Positions 35,898-48,700 of a stretch of 64,000 nucleotides of DNA are shown in pieces. The stretch covers positions 563,840 through 627,839 of the forward strand of contig WTPW01000150.1 in NCBI GenBank assembly GCA_009809945.1, read 5' to 3'. The stretch's first letter is position 1, and each line of letters begins with the position of its first letter. The DNA comes from Gigaspora margarita (taxonomy: Eukaryota; Glomeromycota; Glomeromycetes; Diversisporales; Gigasporaceae). The translations under genes were made by a program, and so were the position numbers. The notes beneath the pieces were generated by a model, which saw only the letters and a list, made by a program, of their open reading frames with translations, had not been told where the DNA came from and searched no databases.

Positions 35898-36411
35898 AGA
35901 TCGCAGTTAAAGAGAACAAAAATTAATAACCTTATAATAAACAAAATCAGAAATTCATATGTTTTTTCTATAGTATAGAAATGGGCTTGCTTACATATAA
36001 AAGTATTTTTTATTAAATTACTCTTTCTTGTTACTTAATTGAAAGTTGTAGAGCTAATTCTTGTAATTCTAATAGTAGTAAAATCATCTAAATTAGTTTG
36101 ATAGATCATAAGATATAAGTATTTTTCAATTGTTTACTATAGAGTTTTTTCTTATGAATTGAAGCACATGGCATTCCACTTACTATATAAGATAATAGTT
36201 ATATGCCTACTGATTTTTACTATGAAATTTGTTTCCTTTAACTGTGAACTACTAATTAATTTTTTGAACTCAGATAATAGGAACAGCACATATAGATCAC
36301 CTAATATAAGTCAAATAATAATTCTGATAATGGTATCCAAATTTGACTAATCAGATTGCTTTAAGCAAATAGATACTTTATAACTTTAATAATATGGATA
36401 CGGTATATAAT

Positions 36412-36830
36412 ATTAGGTTATCTTGACAAAAATATATGTTATCTATATGCTAAAGCTAAAAATTTTTGGTTTATAATATAAAACCCCTTTTTTGTCAAGA
36501 TAACCTGTTTTGGGCTTCTAAGTAAACTTGTTCAACATGTAATTACTTGTACTAAACCTTTTACTAAATAAAAAATAGTTTAAAGTAAGAAAAAAATTTT
36601 TTTTTAAAAAAAAAATTTTTTTTTAACTTTAATACCATTTTTTAGTTAGTGAAAGGTTTGAAAAAATGTGTTTTGACTCTAATACAAGTAAAATTACACG
36701 CTGAAAAAGTTTAATTAGAAGCCCAAACAGGTTATCTTAACAAAAAAGGGGTTTTATGTTACAAACTATAAATTTTTAACTTTAGCATATAGCTAATCTA
36801 TTTTTTTGTCAAGATAATCTATATTTTGCT
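36412..36830. mobile_element. Palindromic element of about 420 bp
   Basis: TAGGTTATCTTGACAAAAATATA and the complement TTTGTCAAGATAATCTA mark the ends. A second internal pair (TTGTCAAGATAACCTGTTTTGG and its complement around 36733) and the axis in an A/T homopolymer near 36605 give four related units in mirror order. It is non-coding. Confidence 0.7.
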
Positions 36831-36944
36831 ACTAAGTAAAGTTGTTTAAAGCATAATTTTACATATATTTGTGATTTTAAAATTAGTAAATATTTATTTT
36901 TGAACAAAGTTTCATTTTGAAATCCTGCAAAATTAGCAAAATTT

Positions 36945-38000
36945 TAATTGATAATCTGCCTGTCAACTGGAGAATGACGAAATGTGGCATGCTTCCATCT
37001 AAAATTTTTTTCTTATTAAGTTAACAATATATGTACACTAATTGAAAGTTGTAGAGCTCATTGAGACACATTTAACGGTGGTTAGATCATCCAAATCGGC
37101 CTAGTGGATGACAAAATATTGTCAAAAAACGATTGGCCAGCTATATAAAATCCCATGACGGAGATTACATATGAAAATCACTATAGATGAAATGTGGTGT
37201 AGAGGTTGGAACTGGTTTTAAAAATTCGGGTTTATCACATCAAAATTCGGGTTTATCATACAAAAATTCAGGTTTATTACATAAATTATTTGTAATTGAT
37301 GTGATAAACCCGAATTTTTGTGTGATAAACCCGAATTTTGATGTGATAAACCCGAATTTTTAAACCCAGTTCCAACCTCTAATGTGGCGTGCTTCCATCT
37401 AAAAGTTTTTTTTCTTACTAAGTTAATGATACATGTCCACTAATTAAAAGTTGTAGAGCTCATTGAGACGCATCTAACAGTAGTTAGATCATCCAAATCA
37501 GCCTAATGGATAGAGAGATATCAAAAAATGATCAGCTGACTATATAAAATCTCTATGTAAACAATGTTTGTTTACATAGAGATTTTATATAGTCAGCCAA
37601 TCGTTTTTGATGATATCTCGCCATTCACTGTGCTAATTTGGATGATCTAACCACTGTTAGATACGTCTCAATGAGCTCTACAACTTTCAATTAGTGGATA
37701 TGTATTGTTAACTTAGTAAGGAAAAAATGTTTAGATGGAAGCACGCCACATTTCGTCTATAGTGATTTTCATATATAATCTCCATCACGGGATTTTATAT
37801 AGTTGGTCAATCATTTTTTGATGATATCTTGCCATCCACTGGACCGATTTGGATGATCTAACCACTGTTAGATGCGTCTTGACAAGCTCTACAACTTTCA
37901 ATCAGTGGACATATATTATTAACTTAATAAGAAAAAAAATTTTAGATGGAAACACGCCACATTTCATCATTCTCCAGTTGACAGGCAGATTATCAATTAA
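36945..38000. mobile_element. Compound palindrome (family I, four arms) of about 1.06 kb
   Basis: Outer ends: TAATTGATAATCTGCCTGTC and the complement GACAGGCAGATTATCAATTA. The unit with GTTGTAGAGCTCATTGAGAC and CTATATAAAATC occurs four times, two in each orientation, mirrored about an axis near 37565 (CTATGTAAACAATGTTTGTTTACATAG region). The left arm is about 190 bp longer because of the insertion at 37201-37380; removing it restores symmetry. The central half alone (about 37391-37740) is a palindrome like that at 27017-27370, so one palindrome is enclosed by another. Confidence 0.85.
37201..37380. mobile_element. 180-bp fold-back element with GATAAACCCGAA repeats
   Basis: Starts AGAGGTTGGAACTGG and ends CCAGTTCCAACCTCT; each arm carries three copies of a 20-24 bp unit (TTCGGGTTTATCA / TGATAAACCCGAA). 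The flanks AATGTGGTGT (37191-37200) and AATGTGGCGT (37381-37390) form a 10-bp duplication with one mismatch. Inserted into the left arm of the compound palindrome. Confidence 0.85.
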
Positions 38001-38394
38001 CTTGGTTTTTAAGCTCAATTTTTCTTCTTTTCTTGTTCTATTTAACTATAAAATTTAATTTTAAGTTAATTAGTTAAGCTAAAAAGAATCTTCAGCTTAA
38101 AGTTTATAGTAAATTCATATATTTTTATTATAATTTTTATTATAGACAATATTTGGACCTATTTCAATAGGACATGTCCTATGTCTGTTATTAAAAAAAT
38201 TTTTAATAATAAATACTAACATTCTTTTTTTTGAATTTATTATTTTTTTTAAGCTTTAGTAAACTAAAAATATAAACTATTATAAATTTAAAGTAAAATT
38301 ATATAAATTTGTTGTGTAAAGTTTACTATTTAGATTTGATTACAATAACTATAAACCAACTTGTGGTCTATAGCAAGTATACTTTAGTACTATT

Positions 38395-38985
38395 AGAGTT
38401 GTAGGTAAAACTAATTAATTTCACTAGTTTTAACTGGTGAAATTTAAAAAGTGATTTGGTAAAACTGGTAAAACTAGGTGATACTAGTGATACTGGTAAT
38501 ACTAGTATACTAGCAATACTGGTTATATTAGTAATACTAGTGATACTAGTAATACTAGTAAAACTGGTAATACAGTAATATCTTCTTAAATGCACCCTCT
38601 CTAAGTGCACACTATAGCCCAGTACCAAGCTTGGAACTTAGAGCTAAGCGCACACTTCTATGTTCTGTACGTGCCTAGGTTTTAATGGCCTGGACTTATA
38701 TATGCATTTCTATAAATGTATGCTTGTAATTAAATTAAGTATTTAGCCAATAAAATTCAAAATCATATTAAAAATAGGCTTCCTCTAATTTTTTGTATAA
38801 TATCAAAAAACTTAGGCTTTGATTTATTCTTGATTTTGATTAGTTAATCTATAATGCCTCTTTAAATGCATGCCCTCTCTAAGTGCATACTTATACTTGG
38901 TCCCAAGAGTATGCACTTAAAAAGATATTACTATACTAATGAAATTGGTGATATGGAATACTAGTGATACTGGTAATACTAATTT
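38395..38985. repeat. 9-bp ACTGGTAAT/ACTAGTGAT minisatellite
   Basis: About 18 degenerate 9-bp units from 38395 to 38572 and several more at 38940-38985; the two parts are separated by the element at 38573-38933. The minus-strand ORF over it (repeating Ser-Ile-Thr) is a product of the repeat. Confidence 0.75.
38573..38933. mobile_element. pogo/Tc1-like MITE, TA target
   Basis: The left end CAGTAATATCTTCTTAA...CTCTCTAAGTGCAC pairs with the right end GTATGCACTTAAAAAGATATTACTA, and TA flanks both sides (38571-38572 and 38934-38935). The CTCTCTAAGTGCA subterminal words recur at 57300-57430. No transposase. Confidence 0.6.
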
Positions 38986-39249
38986 TTGGGTTTTAAAAAT
39001 ATACCATTTGAATAGTAATATTTAAAATTCTTCAAAAAATTAACTTTGGTTTAAATAATTTTTTTAATTAAAATAAATAAAACTGCTTAAAATTATATTA
39101 TTCACACTTTATTACTAATACAAACCAAATATTTCAGTGCAATAGTAATCAAAATTAAACTATTTTAACTTGCCAAATAGTACAATTTGAATACTACTCA
39201 AAATTATCACATGACTCTATAAACATTCATGTTCATAAAGTCATAAGAT

Positions 39250-39794
39250 ACTATATATGTCTGAAAATAAGCTACCATTTTTTGGGCAAAAAGTTACACA
39301 AAATTGGGGTAGCTTATTTTCAGATGAGAGGTTTTTTAGCGATTGCAAGTAGTCACTACATAGTAAAGTCCAAATTTTACTATGTAAATCAATTATAAGT
39401 GCTTAAGTAAATATATTCAGGAGATCAAAATGCATTTTTTCAGAAATTTCATACAAATTAGAGAACTTTTATTATTTAACTTTTAATTTTTACATTTGTT
39501 GAATCTATTTTTTTAAAAAATTTTAATTTTTTTATTAAATGTAAAAATTAAAAGTCAAATAATAAAATGTTCTCTAATCTTGCTAAAAATTTTAATACAT
39601 ATATATTCAATCTCCTGAATAAGTTTAATTAAGCAATAATAATCAATTTACATAGTAAAATTTTGACTTTACTATGTAGTGATTATTGTCGATTGTGAGG
39701 TAGCTTATTTTTAGGTCAAAGGCGTTTTTAAGTTTTTTGACCAAAAGAGGCGTAGCTTATTTTAGATAGTAGCCTATTTTTGGACACACACAGT
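39250..39794. mobile_element. Palindromic MITE, family A, copy 4 (complete)
   Basis: Complete arms: GCTACCATTTTTTGGG, TACATAGTAAAGTCCAAA, TTATTATTTAACTTTTAATTTT and their complements, with the axis near 39515. It serves as the intact reference for the interrupted copy at 8178-9676. Confidence 0.8.
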
Positions 39795-40017
39795 AGTATT
39801 ATGAGGCTAGTAACACCAGTCTAAAAAATTTTGCAGATCACGTGATATTATAGTACATTTTCTATTTGATCGATTTTTCTATTATAATTAATTAATCACT
39901 AAATTAATCACTAAAGAAAACGATATATATAAAGTAAAATGGATCAAATTTTCCCACGTCTCTTTTTCATTCGTTGCACTCTTTCTTTCATTTCCATTTT
40001 TTTTTTTTTTTGCAATT

Positions 40018-40880
40018 ATGACTGATATTGATCACAAAAAGGAAAAATGTATTCGTTGCAGAGGCCATTACACAAAAGAAAGCTTTATTGGAAAAAATGG
40101 GAAAACTGCGTTGTCGTGCATCAACTGTAGAACTTCGATAAGTAATGGATTAAGGCAAAAGAAAATTATGAAAAAGAAATTAAACAACGTCAAAATCTTG
40201 CTTATACCCAGGATCAGCTTGTCGATGTCTTATTAAACTTTATGAATTCGTATGAAGATTTCGATAGTGCAGAACCATGCACGCAAGTTTTACATATAAA
40301 TATCTCCGTTTTTCTTAAAAAGGTATATTTATTTTGATAATTTATCATATTTATATTTTAATAACTTAAATATTTTTAGATTCAACGTCATGAGTATTAT
40401 CCGTTTCTGCGATTTACTAAGAATTACGATAATCCTTTTAAAGACCTACCGGAAAATCTTTTTCTTTCAATTTTAAATAAACTTGTGACTAATTCTAAAT
40501 CAAATCAATATGATATTTCGAATGAAAAAATTTCAAACACTGCTAAATTATTAACACAAGAAAATTTACTTTCTCAAGACGATGTATTACTTCCAATTGA
40601 TATATTTTCTCAAGACGATATATATCAAGATGATACAACCAAAGATAATGAAATGTCAAACATCGAATACAAAGTAAAAGAACTTTATTCATTAATGGAT
40701 CGTGCAAAAATTATAATTGACAAACACACTCAAATGCCAAATGCGAAACAATGGATTAATTCTATCGATAAAAATTTTAATTCTTTGCGAAAAATGATAG
40801 ATGATTGTGAACAATTTGATAGGAAACAAAAAATTCCAAACACATGGGAGGGTCGTAATCGCAATACATTCTGGATTTAA
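40018..40880 (+). pseudogene. Two-exon gene with CxxC-x19-CxxC motif, frameshifted
   Basis: Exon 1 starts MTDIDHKKEKCIRCRGHY, with cysteines at residues 11, 14, 34 and 37, a likely zinc-binding knuckle. After residue 41 the frame must shift near 40140-40150 to continue as AKENYEKEIKQRQNL...QLVDVLLNFMNSYEDF, a helix-rich stretch. Exon 1 ends at 40322. A 57-bp GT-AG intron (40323-40379, GTATAT...TTTTAG) joins in phase to IQRHEYYPFLRFTK, and exon 2 runs to the stop at 40880 with an acidic Asp/Gln-rich centre. The frameshift could be a sequencing error, because both parts look well preserved. A TATA-like run (ATATATAAAG) near 39924 could be the promoter. The family was not recognised; such fungal proteins are often expanded. 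Confidence 0.55.
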
Positions 40881-40959
40881 TTTTATTAATTATAATGTAT
40901 AATGTATATTTGCTTACAAAATAATTGATTACTACTTTTGTGCTTATAAATTTTTAATT

Positions 40960-41120
40960 AGTAAAGTCGTTTTTTAAGACTTTAGGGTTAGGGTAAAGTA
41001 ACCGAATAGTCCTTTTTTTCTGAGCATTAGTAAAAAAAATGCTGGAGCGGAGGCGACAGCCGTAGCGGAAGCATAAACTATCCTTTGCGAAGCAAAGGAT
41101 AACATAGTACATTTTTTGAG
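40960..41120. other. Short GC-richer block with hairpin
   Basis: TAGGGTTAGGGTAAAGTAA is followed by a GGAGCGGAGGCGACAGCCG patch and the hairpin TATCCTTTGCGAAGCAAAGGATA. The first part resembles the GTTAGGGTAAAGTAA sequence near 51690. Possibly a repeat end; function unknown. Confidence 0.35.
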
Positions 41121-41196
41121 ACATTAATTTCAACACTAACGCTAGCTATAAATGTTGTGTAACGTTACATGCGAAATTTTTTGACTGGTGATTTTA

Positions 41197-41325
<129 letters not shown>

Positions 41326-41949
41326 GTGATTGGTAAAAATCGATGCACCATTATAGTTTAGTTTCATCTGCAGCTTTAAGTACTATCACCCCTAATAGAT
41401 GGTTCTAACCAATTAACTACTACATTTAAAATTATTTTGCTTTTACTAGACTATAGAAATCTATTATAGCAAATGCCTGGCCTTAAACAATTAGCAGTGG
41501 CAACTACTTCTTAGAAAATATTCTCAAAACTTATACCAAATACAATATCTTTAAAAAACAACTTTGTAACAAACAAATCAATATATTTGAAGCAACTATG
41601 CTCAGCAGATAACAAAATACTCCTAGCATAACAACATCTCTCTCCAAGAATCCACCACTTGCCCAAAGACAAACAGTCCCAATGGTTCTCAATTTTAAAG
41701 CAATCTATTCTAAATAACCACTATTATTACACTATTGTAACAAACTATCAACTCCAAGGCATCAATTCTTTTGCTTATCATACTAGTAATAGTTTATTAC
41801 AGACGCTACTCATCTATTTAGAGAACAAAATCATAATTGAAAAAGCCTACAGATATCTATTATATACTGGACTTCAGATATAAATACATCATACTTCCAG
41901 CTATATCCTCTTCTACAAATCACTTGTACTCTTTGTTCTGGATACAGTC

Positions 41950-42095
41950 TTAATTCTATACAAATTCTTTTTATCTGCACTATTGAAATATTTGCAGTAT
42001 ACAATTAGATATCAAGGAACGCCGGCATGATGATCCGAAAAAACACCTACTATTGATAAAGTCGTGGATGAACTCAGGTGAATAGTCATATAATT
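41950..42095 (+). pseudogene. C-terminal scrap of a kinase gene
   Basis: GGAACGCCGGC...GATCCG followed by a frame reading PTIDKVVDEL matches the end of the kinase relic at 44430-44490 and the DP..RPTID..V.EL end of kinase domains. It suggests that tandem kinase genes once lay side by side. Confidence 0.5.
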
Positions 42096-43214
42096 AGAAT
42101 ATGAAAAAAAAAACTTTAATTGAATCAAGAAATATTCTAACCACATGTATATTAAATTAGCAGAACTTTAATTCTGTATTTTGCTAAATATCATTTCTCT
42201 AGTCAATATGATAACCAGTAAGTATATTTATTTCATTTAAATTAAAAGATAAATGACATGTAGTAAAAGTCTTACAAATCATGTTTCATCGTAATTCATA
42301 AATGCGCAGTCATTGAATAATTTTGCAGCATGTATGCAAACAATATTTGTACTATATATTATGTGTATTTTCCTAGCTACATAAATTTAAATCAGGAATA
42401 TTGAAAGTGACGAAAATGACTTAAAGGGCCTAAAGTCTGATTTATTTGTTACCAATCAATTTAAAGATATTGAAGTGACGAAAAAAAAAGACTTAATTGA
42501 CAATTCGCGAAAGAAGGAGAATTTGTATTAATAAAATACATAACACTTAATATAAATTACATATAAAATCTAAAAATCAGCATTCCTGACTATGTAAAGT
42601 TAATTTTTTATTCAATTAATATCTTGTAGACTTCTAATAAAAGTTGTAGAGCTAGTTTTTGTGATTCTAATGATAGCTAGATCAGTAAAATTAGTTAGGT
42701 AAATAATAAGTTACAAGCAGTTAAAATTCAAAAAAATTTATAAAACTATAGGAATCATGATTCCTGTATTAACATATTTTACTATGTTTTATTATAAAAA
42801 TTTCCCCCGGTTAAAATTCTCCTTCTATCGCGAATTGTCAATTAAAGGACTTAAGTCTAGCTTATTTTATAGCAATCAATTTAAAGATTTTAAAAGAATT
42901 GGTAGTGGGGCGTTTGCAGATGTGTACCATGCAGAATTAACAAGCTCGAACTTAAAGAATTTAAAGCATGTCGCATTGAAAATCTTCAGACCATTTGAAG
43001 CATTTGGAGACTTTTCGAAGTTATATTGAAAAAGGTAAAAATGAATGGTTTACGTATATAATGTTGAAACAAATTGATGTAATTTTAATAATCCAGATTG
43101 TATCGCATAAAAAAATGCGTGTTAATGATAAAATCACAACTTTACGGATCACTAAAATGTTAATTGTTTCTGGAAAGTATTCACTAATTCCTAAGGTTGA
43201 TCTAATATTTAATT

Positions 43215-43470
43215 GCCGTATTTTCGCGTAATAGCGCTCATGAGCGTTATTTCGAAATCGTATCATCCAAAAATAAGATGTATGACTCGAAATGACGCCC
43301 ATCCGCGTCCCGAAATAACGCACATGTTTGGATCAATGTAAATTAGCTGATTACATAAATGTCTTCATATGTCAGACGACCGACCAGTCTTTAGCTCAAA
43401 ATAACGCGCATGCGCGTACTCGAAATGATGCGCATGTACTCAAAATAACGCGCAGGTGAGCGTATGCGTT
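43215..43470. mobile_element. MITE, family G, copy 4 (right end lost)
   Basis: Starts GCCGTATTTTCGCGTAATAGCGC; the interior holds repeated AAATAACGCGCATG words and ends at GCAGGTGAGCG without the expected terminal complement. Confidence 0.6.
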
Positions 43471-43652
43471 AGTATTAGAATTTGCAGATAGTGGTACACT
43501 AAGGAATTAAATTATCTACGGAAAATTCTAGATCTTAATTGGCCAAATAAGTTTCGCCTCGCTCTGCAGCTATTATGCGTAATTAAAAATCTAAAAGCTT
43601 ATAATATTTAGTATTATAGTTTAAATGCTTATATATCTAACACGTAATGTAA

Positions 43653-44055
43653 TACCGTATTTTCGCGTAATAACGCTCATGAGCGTTATTTAGAAAATCG
43701 TGGCCTCTAAAAATTTTATATATAACCTCAAAATAACGCTCGAAATAACGCGCACACCCCTATAAAATAATCATATAAAATCCTATTCTGATTTACCGGT
43801 AGGTTTCATCTATATATAATGATAATACTATTATACAAATGATTTAGATTGTTTTGATATCTCGAGGATTACTCTACTCTGGCATACTTCCTTAAAGTGA
43901 AAGTTCTTAATTGCAAAGTATAGCCAGCATGCGCGTTATTTAGAAAACCAGAATTAATAAAAAAATTACTTATTGTCTCAAAATAACGTACTCTAAATAA
44001 CGCGCATATACTCAAAATAACGCGCAGATGGACGTTATTACGCGAAAATACGGTA
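43653..44055. mobile_element. MITE, family G, copy 5 (403 bp)
   Basis: TACCGTATTTTCGCGTAATAAC at the left and GTTATTACGCGAAAATACGGTA at the right are exact complements over 22 bp. AAATAACGCGCA(T/G) words repeat near the right end. Confidence 0.85.
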
Positions 44056-45766
44056 CATACAGCACATAAAATACTAGTTCACAAAATAATATCAAGATTA
44101 CTGGCTTTGTGATGTCTAGGTGTTCAACTCAGGACTTGCTGGTTATATGCCATACGTTGATCCTCATAGCCTCAAGAATTCCGAGAAGGAAGTAAATAAG
44201 GAATATATATATACTGTATATATAGCTTTCCAGCTTACGTCCCCCGTTTGAAGAAGACAAATGCGTTCTATGTTTTAAGATATTAAATGGTTATAGGGAG
44301 ACACATTTTGTAAGAATCCCACCACAATATTCTGCTTTATATACTGATTGGTTATATATATTTTTGTGGGTTTGGTCATTATTACATTTCAAATATTGAA
44401 TAATTTATAATTATCTACCTAAAGAATGCTGATAGGATGATCCGAAGAACGTCCTACTATTGATAAAGTTGTAGATGAACTTAGGTGAACAGTCTTACAG
44501 GATGCAAATAAAAAGGTATTCGAAATTAGCATTGCTAATGCTTACCTTTCGCAAAATATTATTTCTCTAACTAATTTTATAGTCAGTAAGTATTGTTTAA
44601 TTAATTTAAATTAAGAGTGTATAATTTTAAAGATTTAACGAACCATTTCATAAATGTGCAGGCAGTGAGTAATTTTGCGATGTGTATAATAAAAATATTC
44701 TTTAAGTTGGCAGGGATTTAAATCATACTTCTAATCACTTTACTAACGTATGGCATGAATACATGTCGCATTAGCAGAAATGAATCTAGAAATTCTACCT
44801 ATAGGAGAGAATTTGAAGATAATTTTATACTCGATGAAATGATGAGCATAGATCAAGCAATTGAAAATCACCGAAAACCCGACGGAAATAAGCAAAAAAC
44901 ATGGAAAATTTTAAATAACACGCTGAGCTTGGCGACATAATGGCAAAATATTGGGTCGGTTATTATTTTTATCATTCCATTCTTGAACATAAAGGAAATC
45001 GTCAAACAAATCTTCAACATGCTGCAATATTATTTAAGGAAGTGGCCGATCATGGTAAAGTTGAAGCTCAACTCTGATACGATTCTGTTTGTGGCAGGAC
45101 GACGGCGTTCCTGTTAATTGGGATGAGGCTATGAGATACTTAAAATTAGCTGCTGATAATGGAAATCCTACAGCCATGTATAATGTCGGAAGTGCTTATT
45201 GGATTGGAAAAGGAGTAATAAAAGATCAAGAAATCGGTTCCAGGTATTTAAGAATGGCTGCCATGAAAGGTCAACATAATGCTATTGCTATGTGCGAAAA
45301 GCTTGGAATTATTTATTGAAATTGTCAAGAGAATTAAGACAATCTATAGAAATTTATGAGCCGAACCCTTATGTCAAACTAATGGTTGGAATAACTGATA
45401 ACAATGTTAAAGCATGAAAACAAGGTTGTTTTAATTATATCAAATTTTAATTTTTTATTAAGTTTTCAAAAATATTTATTAGTCTTGTAACAAAGCTCCC
45501 AATTTTAAATAATTAATAAAAAAATTTATCAATAAATTCAAAAAGAAAACGAAAAATAACAAGATTTTATTAATCTGGCCCAGCTGAAGATAGGTAGATT
45601 AATGGCATAAATATTCTAGCATATATAATCAAAACCAAGTAAAACCCTCTAAGATTTTAAAACTGGAATCATTTATACACTAATGAAGATATAAATATTA
45701 TGCATAAAAAGTCCATCCAAATCAAATTGATGCACTTGAAATAAAAAAAAAAAATCCACTAATTTG

Positions 45767-48700
45767 CTAATTTAATGATTCTGCGAAGCTTTGCGCCATT
45801 TCCTTGACATAGTTTATGTGTTCTTCATTACCATGCTCCTTTTCAAATGCTAACCACTTTTTGAAGAAAAATTTCATATTTTTTGATGAAAATTTCATTT
45901 CAGTAATTCTTTTAAAAAGACGCCTATAATTTTATGTAATAAAATTAACTATGTTTTATAAAAAAAAAACGATGAATTATTTTTTTTTAAAAGATTCCTA
46001 CCGAACTATGTCGGAATCGCCAGCTTTTATTTCCATATCAGTATATATAGACCACAAGTCTACTCTCTTGGGATAATTACTCATCATTCCTTCGAATATT
46101 GTACGACCCCTTTCAGCCTCTCCATATTTGAATTCCATTTGTGCGAATTTGGTTACGGTTTTGATATCTAAAAAGTATTATGAAATATGCTCAACATAAT
46201 TTATATATGAATGTTAAATTACACAACAGTACATAAACTTAGGGACTGGCAAAAATTTGGATATTATCTATATGATTTCCAAATTTGTATAAATATTATC
46301 CAAATTTTTACTGGTCCCTGCATGAACTACTCTTACGTTTTCGTTTTGGCAAGGAACGCATGCTTCGTTGAAGTAAATCACGAGAAGCTTGAACGTTACC
46401 ATGTTTAATATGAAACAGTCCCATTTTTGTCCAAACTTTGGAGCTTTGAGAAAACTTCTTCAACATAGTTTGATATGTTTGTTGCGCAAGCTATAAATTT
46501 AAATAATTAATCATGCAATGATAGAATTATTGATAAATAATTTTGAAAGATGTAACTATACCTCTTTCTTCTCTGAACGCTCATAAATATCCACGAGCAG
46601 CATATATATTTTCTTTTGATCACAAGCCTGTAATGCTCGTTTCAATACACCACCGAGACTTTCATCTGTTCCAAAATTATTCTCTAAATTCATTAGAGCA
46701 ACCCATATATTCATCTTTTCTTGTTCCTCTCGATAATTGATAGTTTTAAGAGCACGTTCACCAATTTCACGTGCCTTATCTATTTCGGAAAGTTTGAGTT
46801 GATGAGCCATGTAATTAATCCACAGATAAGAAGAATTAGGAGAACCCAGAAGTAAGCGTTCAAAATCGGCATTGACTTCAGGCTTATGCTTTAACAAATC
46901 TTCTGTTTTATCTACAAAATCAATTGTTTTGGATTTCTTTTTTTTTTTTTTGCCTGGTAGTTCATCCAGTTTTTCATTATTTGATTGATTATCATGTTTT
47001 TCATCAATATTATTAATGGACATATCAATTTTTTCTTCTTCTTCCCATTTCCAAGCATTAGAAATTGGCAAAGGCGTGGTTTCAACCTTCTGCATATTGT
47101 TGTTTACTTCTATCATTTCATTATCACTTTCGTTAATATCAGATACATGACTTTCTTGATCATCTGAATCAATTTCCATCTGTAAATTTACTTTTTCTGC
47201 ATCATCTTCAACCTAAAATAAAAATATCATAAAGATCGTTTGCATTGTAATAGTTATAAAAAATTTGAAAGAACATACCTCCATATCATCATCCATATCC
47301 TGATCTGATTCATCAAGTAAATCTATACCAAACTCTTTAAAGCACGAGTTTTTAATACCAAAGGCGACTTTTTGTGTAGTATAATCAATGTCCAAAATCA
47401 CAGCAGTTACATGTTGCCCAGTTTTATATAGTGTTGATACATCTTTGACAAAATCTTCTGATAATTTTGATATATGGCATAGACCACTTACAGAACTATT
47501 ATTGATTTTGATAAAAATGCCATATTTTTCTACCGCAGTTATAGTGCCCTTAATCTTTTGTCCAGGTGAAAAATCCTCAATAGATTTTGTATCTGATAAC
47601 ATAAATTTTTCTTGGTCTGCTGCTTGTTGAAGTGCCACCAAAACACGATCTATGACACTATTGTCGTTTACATGATTGTCATTATTGTGTTGTGGAACGT
47701 GAACTATTTGCACTTTTACTTTTTGCCCAAATGAATATCGCATAAAAGGTTGTGTTCGATTATTGTAACTTTTCGCTGCAGCAAATGCAATCGTATTCCA
47801 TTGTTCCGGAAGAGAAACAATAATATAGTCTTCTTTAACTAATTCAATAATGGCATCAACTGCAATACCTTTTTTGGAAATTTTCTTGAGTTCCTTATAC
47901 TATGGATTTTTTGATTTATAAGTGATTAGCTGACAAGAAAATACTATTTCACCTAAATAACTTACTTTGTTATTAATCGGCTTGTTGCTCTGTATTTTAA
48001 ATTTATCCATTAACTCTGACCTTACTGCCAGGTCTGCTTGCTTTCCTTTCACATCTAAGTCGAGCACAACTCCATGCAAGAGATCATTCTCGTTAATCCC
48101 TCCATCTTTACAGTTTGCTTGATCTTCGTGTATAAATCCTTTTATCTTGACATCTGTATTGTCCTCTAAGAGAACATTCCCTTTAAATCCTGATACACCA
48201 CGTTCAGATATTTGCTTGTTTGCTTTATATTTAACTAAGTCACCGATGTTAACCTTTTTTTCTACAATTGATTGTCCATCTTGAGGTAAAAGTTCACTAA
48301 AATAGGTTCTTATAAAATCACCTTGCACTATATATGGAAGTGCAGTAACAGGAGTATCCGATAACTTTAAAGACACTTCACACCTTGAATTTTCAGTATC
48401 GACAGAAATTACGCGACAAATGACTGATTGATGAGGATAAAATAATCCAACAGGGCTGGCAACATAATGGTCTGCAATAGTCTAAAATTTATAGTTGTTT
48501 TTTTTTTTTTTTTTTTTGAATTTATTTATAATTGAATATTTTGAAATATGAAATGATAAAATATAAACAGCCACTTACATGCCTCATGGCCCTTGCAGTA
48601 AACCCACCCAAGAAACCAATAAATACGGCATAATCAGTAATGCTTTTTACATATCCTGGTATTATGTTATCTACCTCGATATCTTGTATTGATTTTGGCA

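Larger units (their letters stand above)
42757..45416 (+). pseudogene. Kinase-Sel1 repeat gene, decayed
   Basis: The opening ORF (42757-43029) has FKDFKRIGSGAFADVYHAEL and HVALKIF, the nucleotide-binding loop and the VALK lysine of a protein kinase. Later fragments, in changing frames, give RITK (43150), FADSGTLRN with FRLALQL traces (43480-43570), NIKITGF (44090), and a PTIDKVVDEL end (44450). Sel1-like repeats follow: AAILFKEVADHGKVEAQL near 45025 and, from 45089, WDEAMRYLKLAADNGNPTAM plus GVIKDQEIGSRYLRMAAMKG, i.e. about three repeats. A tail SIEIYEPNPYVKLMVG runs to the stop at 45416. Two family G elements (43215 and 43653) lie inside. Intact relatives are kinase-Sel1 fusion proteins common in Glomeromycotina. 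This copy cannot encode a full protein. Confidence 0.75.

Noticed and set aside
38368..38628. 86-codon Ser/Ile/Thr repeat ORF
   Set aside because: It is the reverse strand of a 9-bp minisatellite.
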